Shown: in pieces, positions 5,315-5,360 of the stretch
Layout: every line of letters starts with the position of its first letter
Numbering within the stretch: position 1 is the stretch's first letter
Assembly: GCA_026987225.1 (NCBI GenBank)
Contig: JALSNB010000054.1
Span: forward strand, 1 to 5,360
Length of the DNA stretch: 5,360 bases
From: Caldisericaceae bacterium
GTDB taxonomy: Bacteria > Caldisericota > Caldisericia > Caldisericales > Caldisericaceae
Direction: 5' to 3'
Translations under genes and position numbers: made by a program
The notes under the pieces: generated by a model
Told to the model about the DNA's origin: nothing
Databases searched by the model: none
The model's input: only the letters and a program-made list of their open reading frames with translations

Positions 5315-5360
5315 ATGAGTACAACGAGTTTAAAAAAATTTTTAGAGCTAAGAAATTTTT
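5315..5360 (+). CDS. Start of an unidentified gene (truncated by the window edge)
   Basis: Fifteen codons are visible (MSTTSLKKFLELRNF) before the right edge. The start is well supported: AGGAGG at 5302-5307 lies 7 bases before the ATG, an ideal spacing. No domain can be named from so few residues. The gene points away from the padR operon. A promoter is not obvious: TATAAA occurs at 5271-5276, but no -35 box stands at a usual distance. The purine-rich 150 bases upstream could be a leader or remnants of small reading frames. Confidence 0.6.
   Translation, partial: MSTTSLKKFLELRNF

Noticed and set aside
5103..5324. 73-residue minus-strand reading frame
   Set aside because: It overlaps the ribosome binding site and start of the plus-strand gene at 5315, has no ribosome binding site of its own, and gives a Phe/Leu/Ser/His-rich product with no domain.

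Overview
The window is bacterial DNA with two well-defined gene blocks on the minus strand and a long, AT-rich, gene-poor stretch at the right end. Close gene packing, consensus sigma-70-type promoters, GGAGG-type ribosome binding sites and a signal peptide all point to a bacterium. The copper-amine-oxidase-like 'stalk' domain with its RTVVPIRAIVEALGG core, joined to Fn3 modules, is typical of anaerobic and often thermophilic lineages such as Clostridia-like Firmicutes or Caldisericota. That placement is a family-level impression, not something the sequence proves.

Layout. (1) Bases 1-1714, minus strand: the first 571 codons of a secreted protein. It has a signal peptide, about five fibronectin type III modules and the start of a stalk domain; its C-terminus runs off the left edge. 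It has its own promoter (TTGACA, 17 bp, TATACT). (2) Bases 1800-4320, minus strand: a four-gene operon in which every adjacent pair overlaps. The order of transcription is a PadR-family regulator, a DrrA-like ABC ATPase, a DrrB-like ABC-2 permease, and a small dicluster ferredoxin whose first cluster motif lacks one cysteine. The promoter (TTGACT, 16 bp, TACAAT) lies among three inverted repeats, one of them a perfect 20-bp palindrome placed over the predicted transcription start. (3) Bases 4322-5314: very AT-rich DNA with no convincing gene. It contains a 31-bp imperfect palindrome, a strong orphan Shine-Dalgarno site followed by very short reading frames, and an abrupt pyrimidine-rich to purine-rich switch near 5150. 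(4) Bases 5315-5360, plus strand: the first 15 codons of an unidentified gene behind a strong ribosome binding site.

How the genes work together. The operon has the layout of a self-regulated efflux system. PadR-type repressors commonly control neighbouring multidrug or peptide ABC exporters and their own gene, and they are released by a small-molecule ligand. The ATPase and permease would form the exporter. The ferredoxin is the unusual partner: its start codon lies inside the permease gene, so it is very probably made from the same message, yet an iron-sulfur electron carrier has no standard role in ABC export. The Fn3/stalk protein is transcribed separately and probably acts at or outside the cell surface.

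No mobile element, CRISPR array, tRNA or rRNA gene could be supported. The points most worth following up are the ferredoxin-exporter linkage, the unusual cluster motif, the nested palindromes at the PadR promoter, and the strand-asymmetric segment at 4905-5310.
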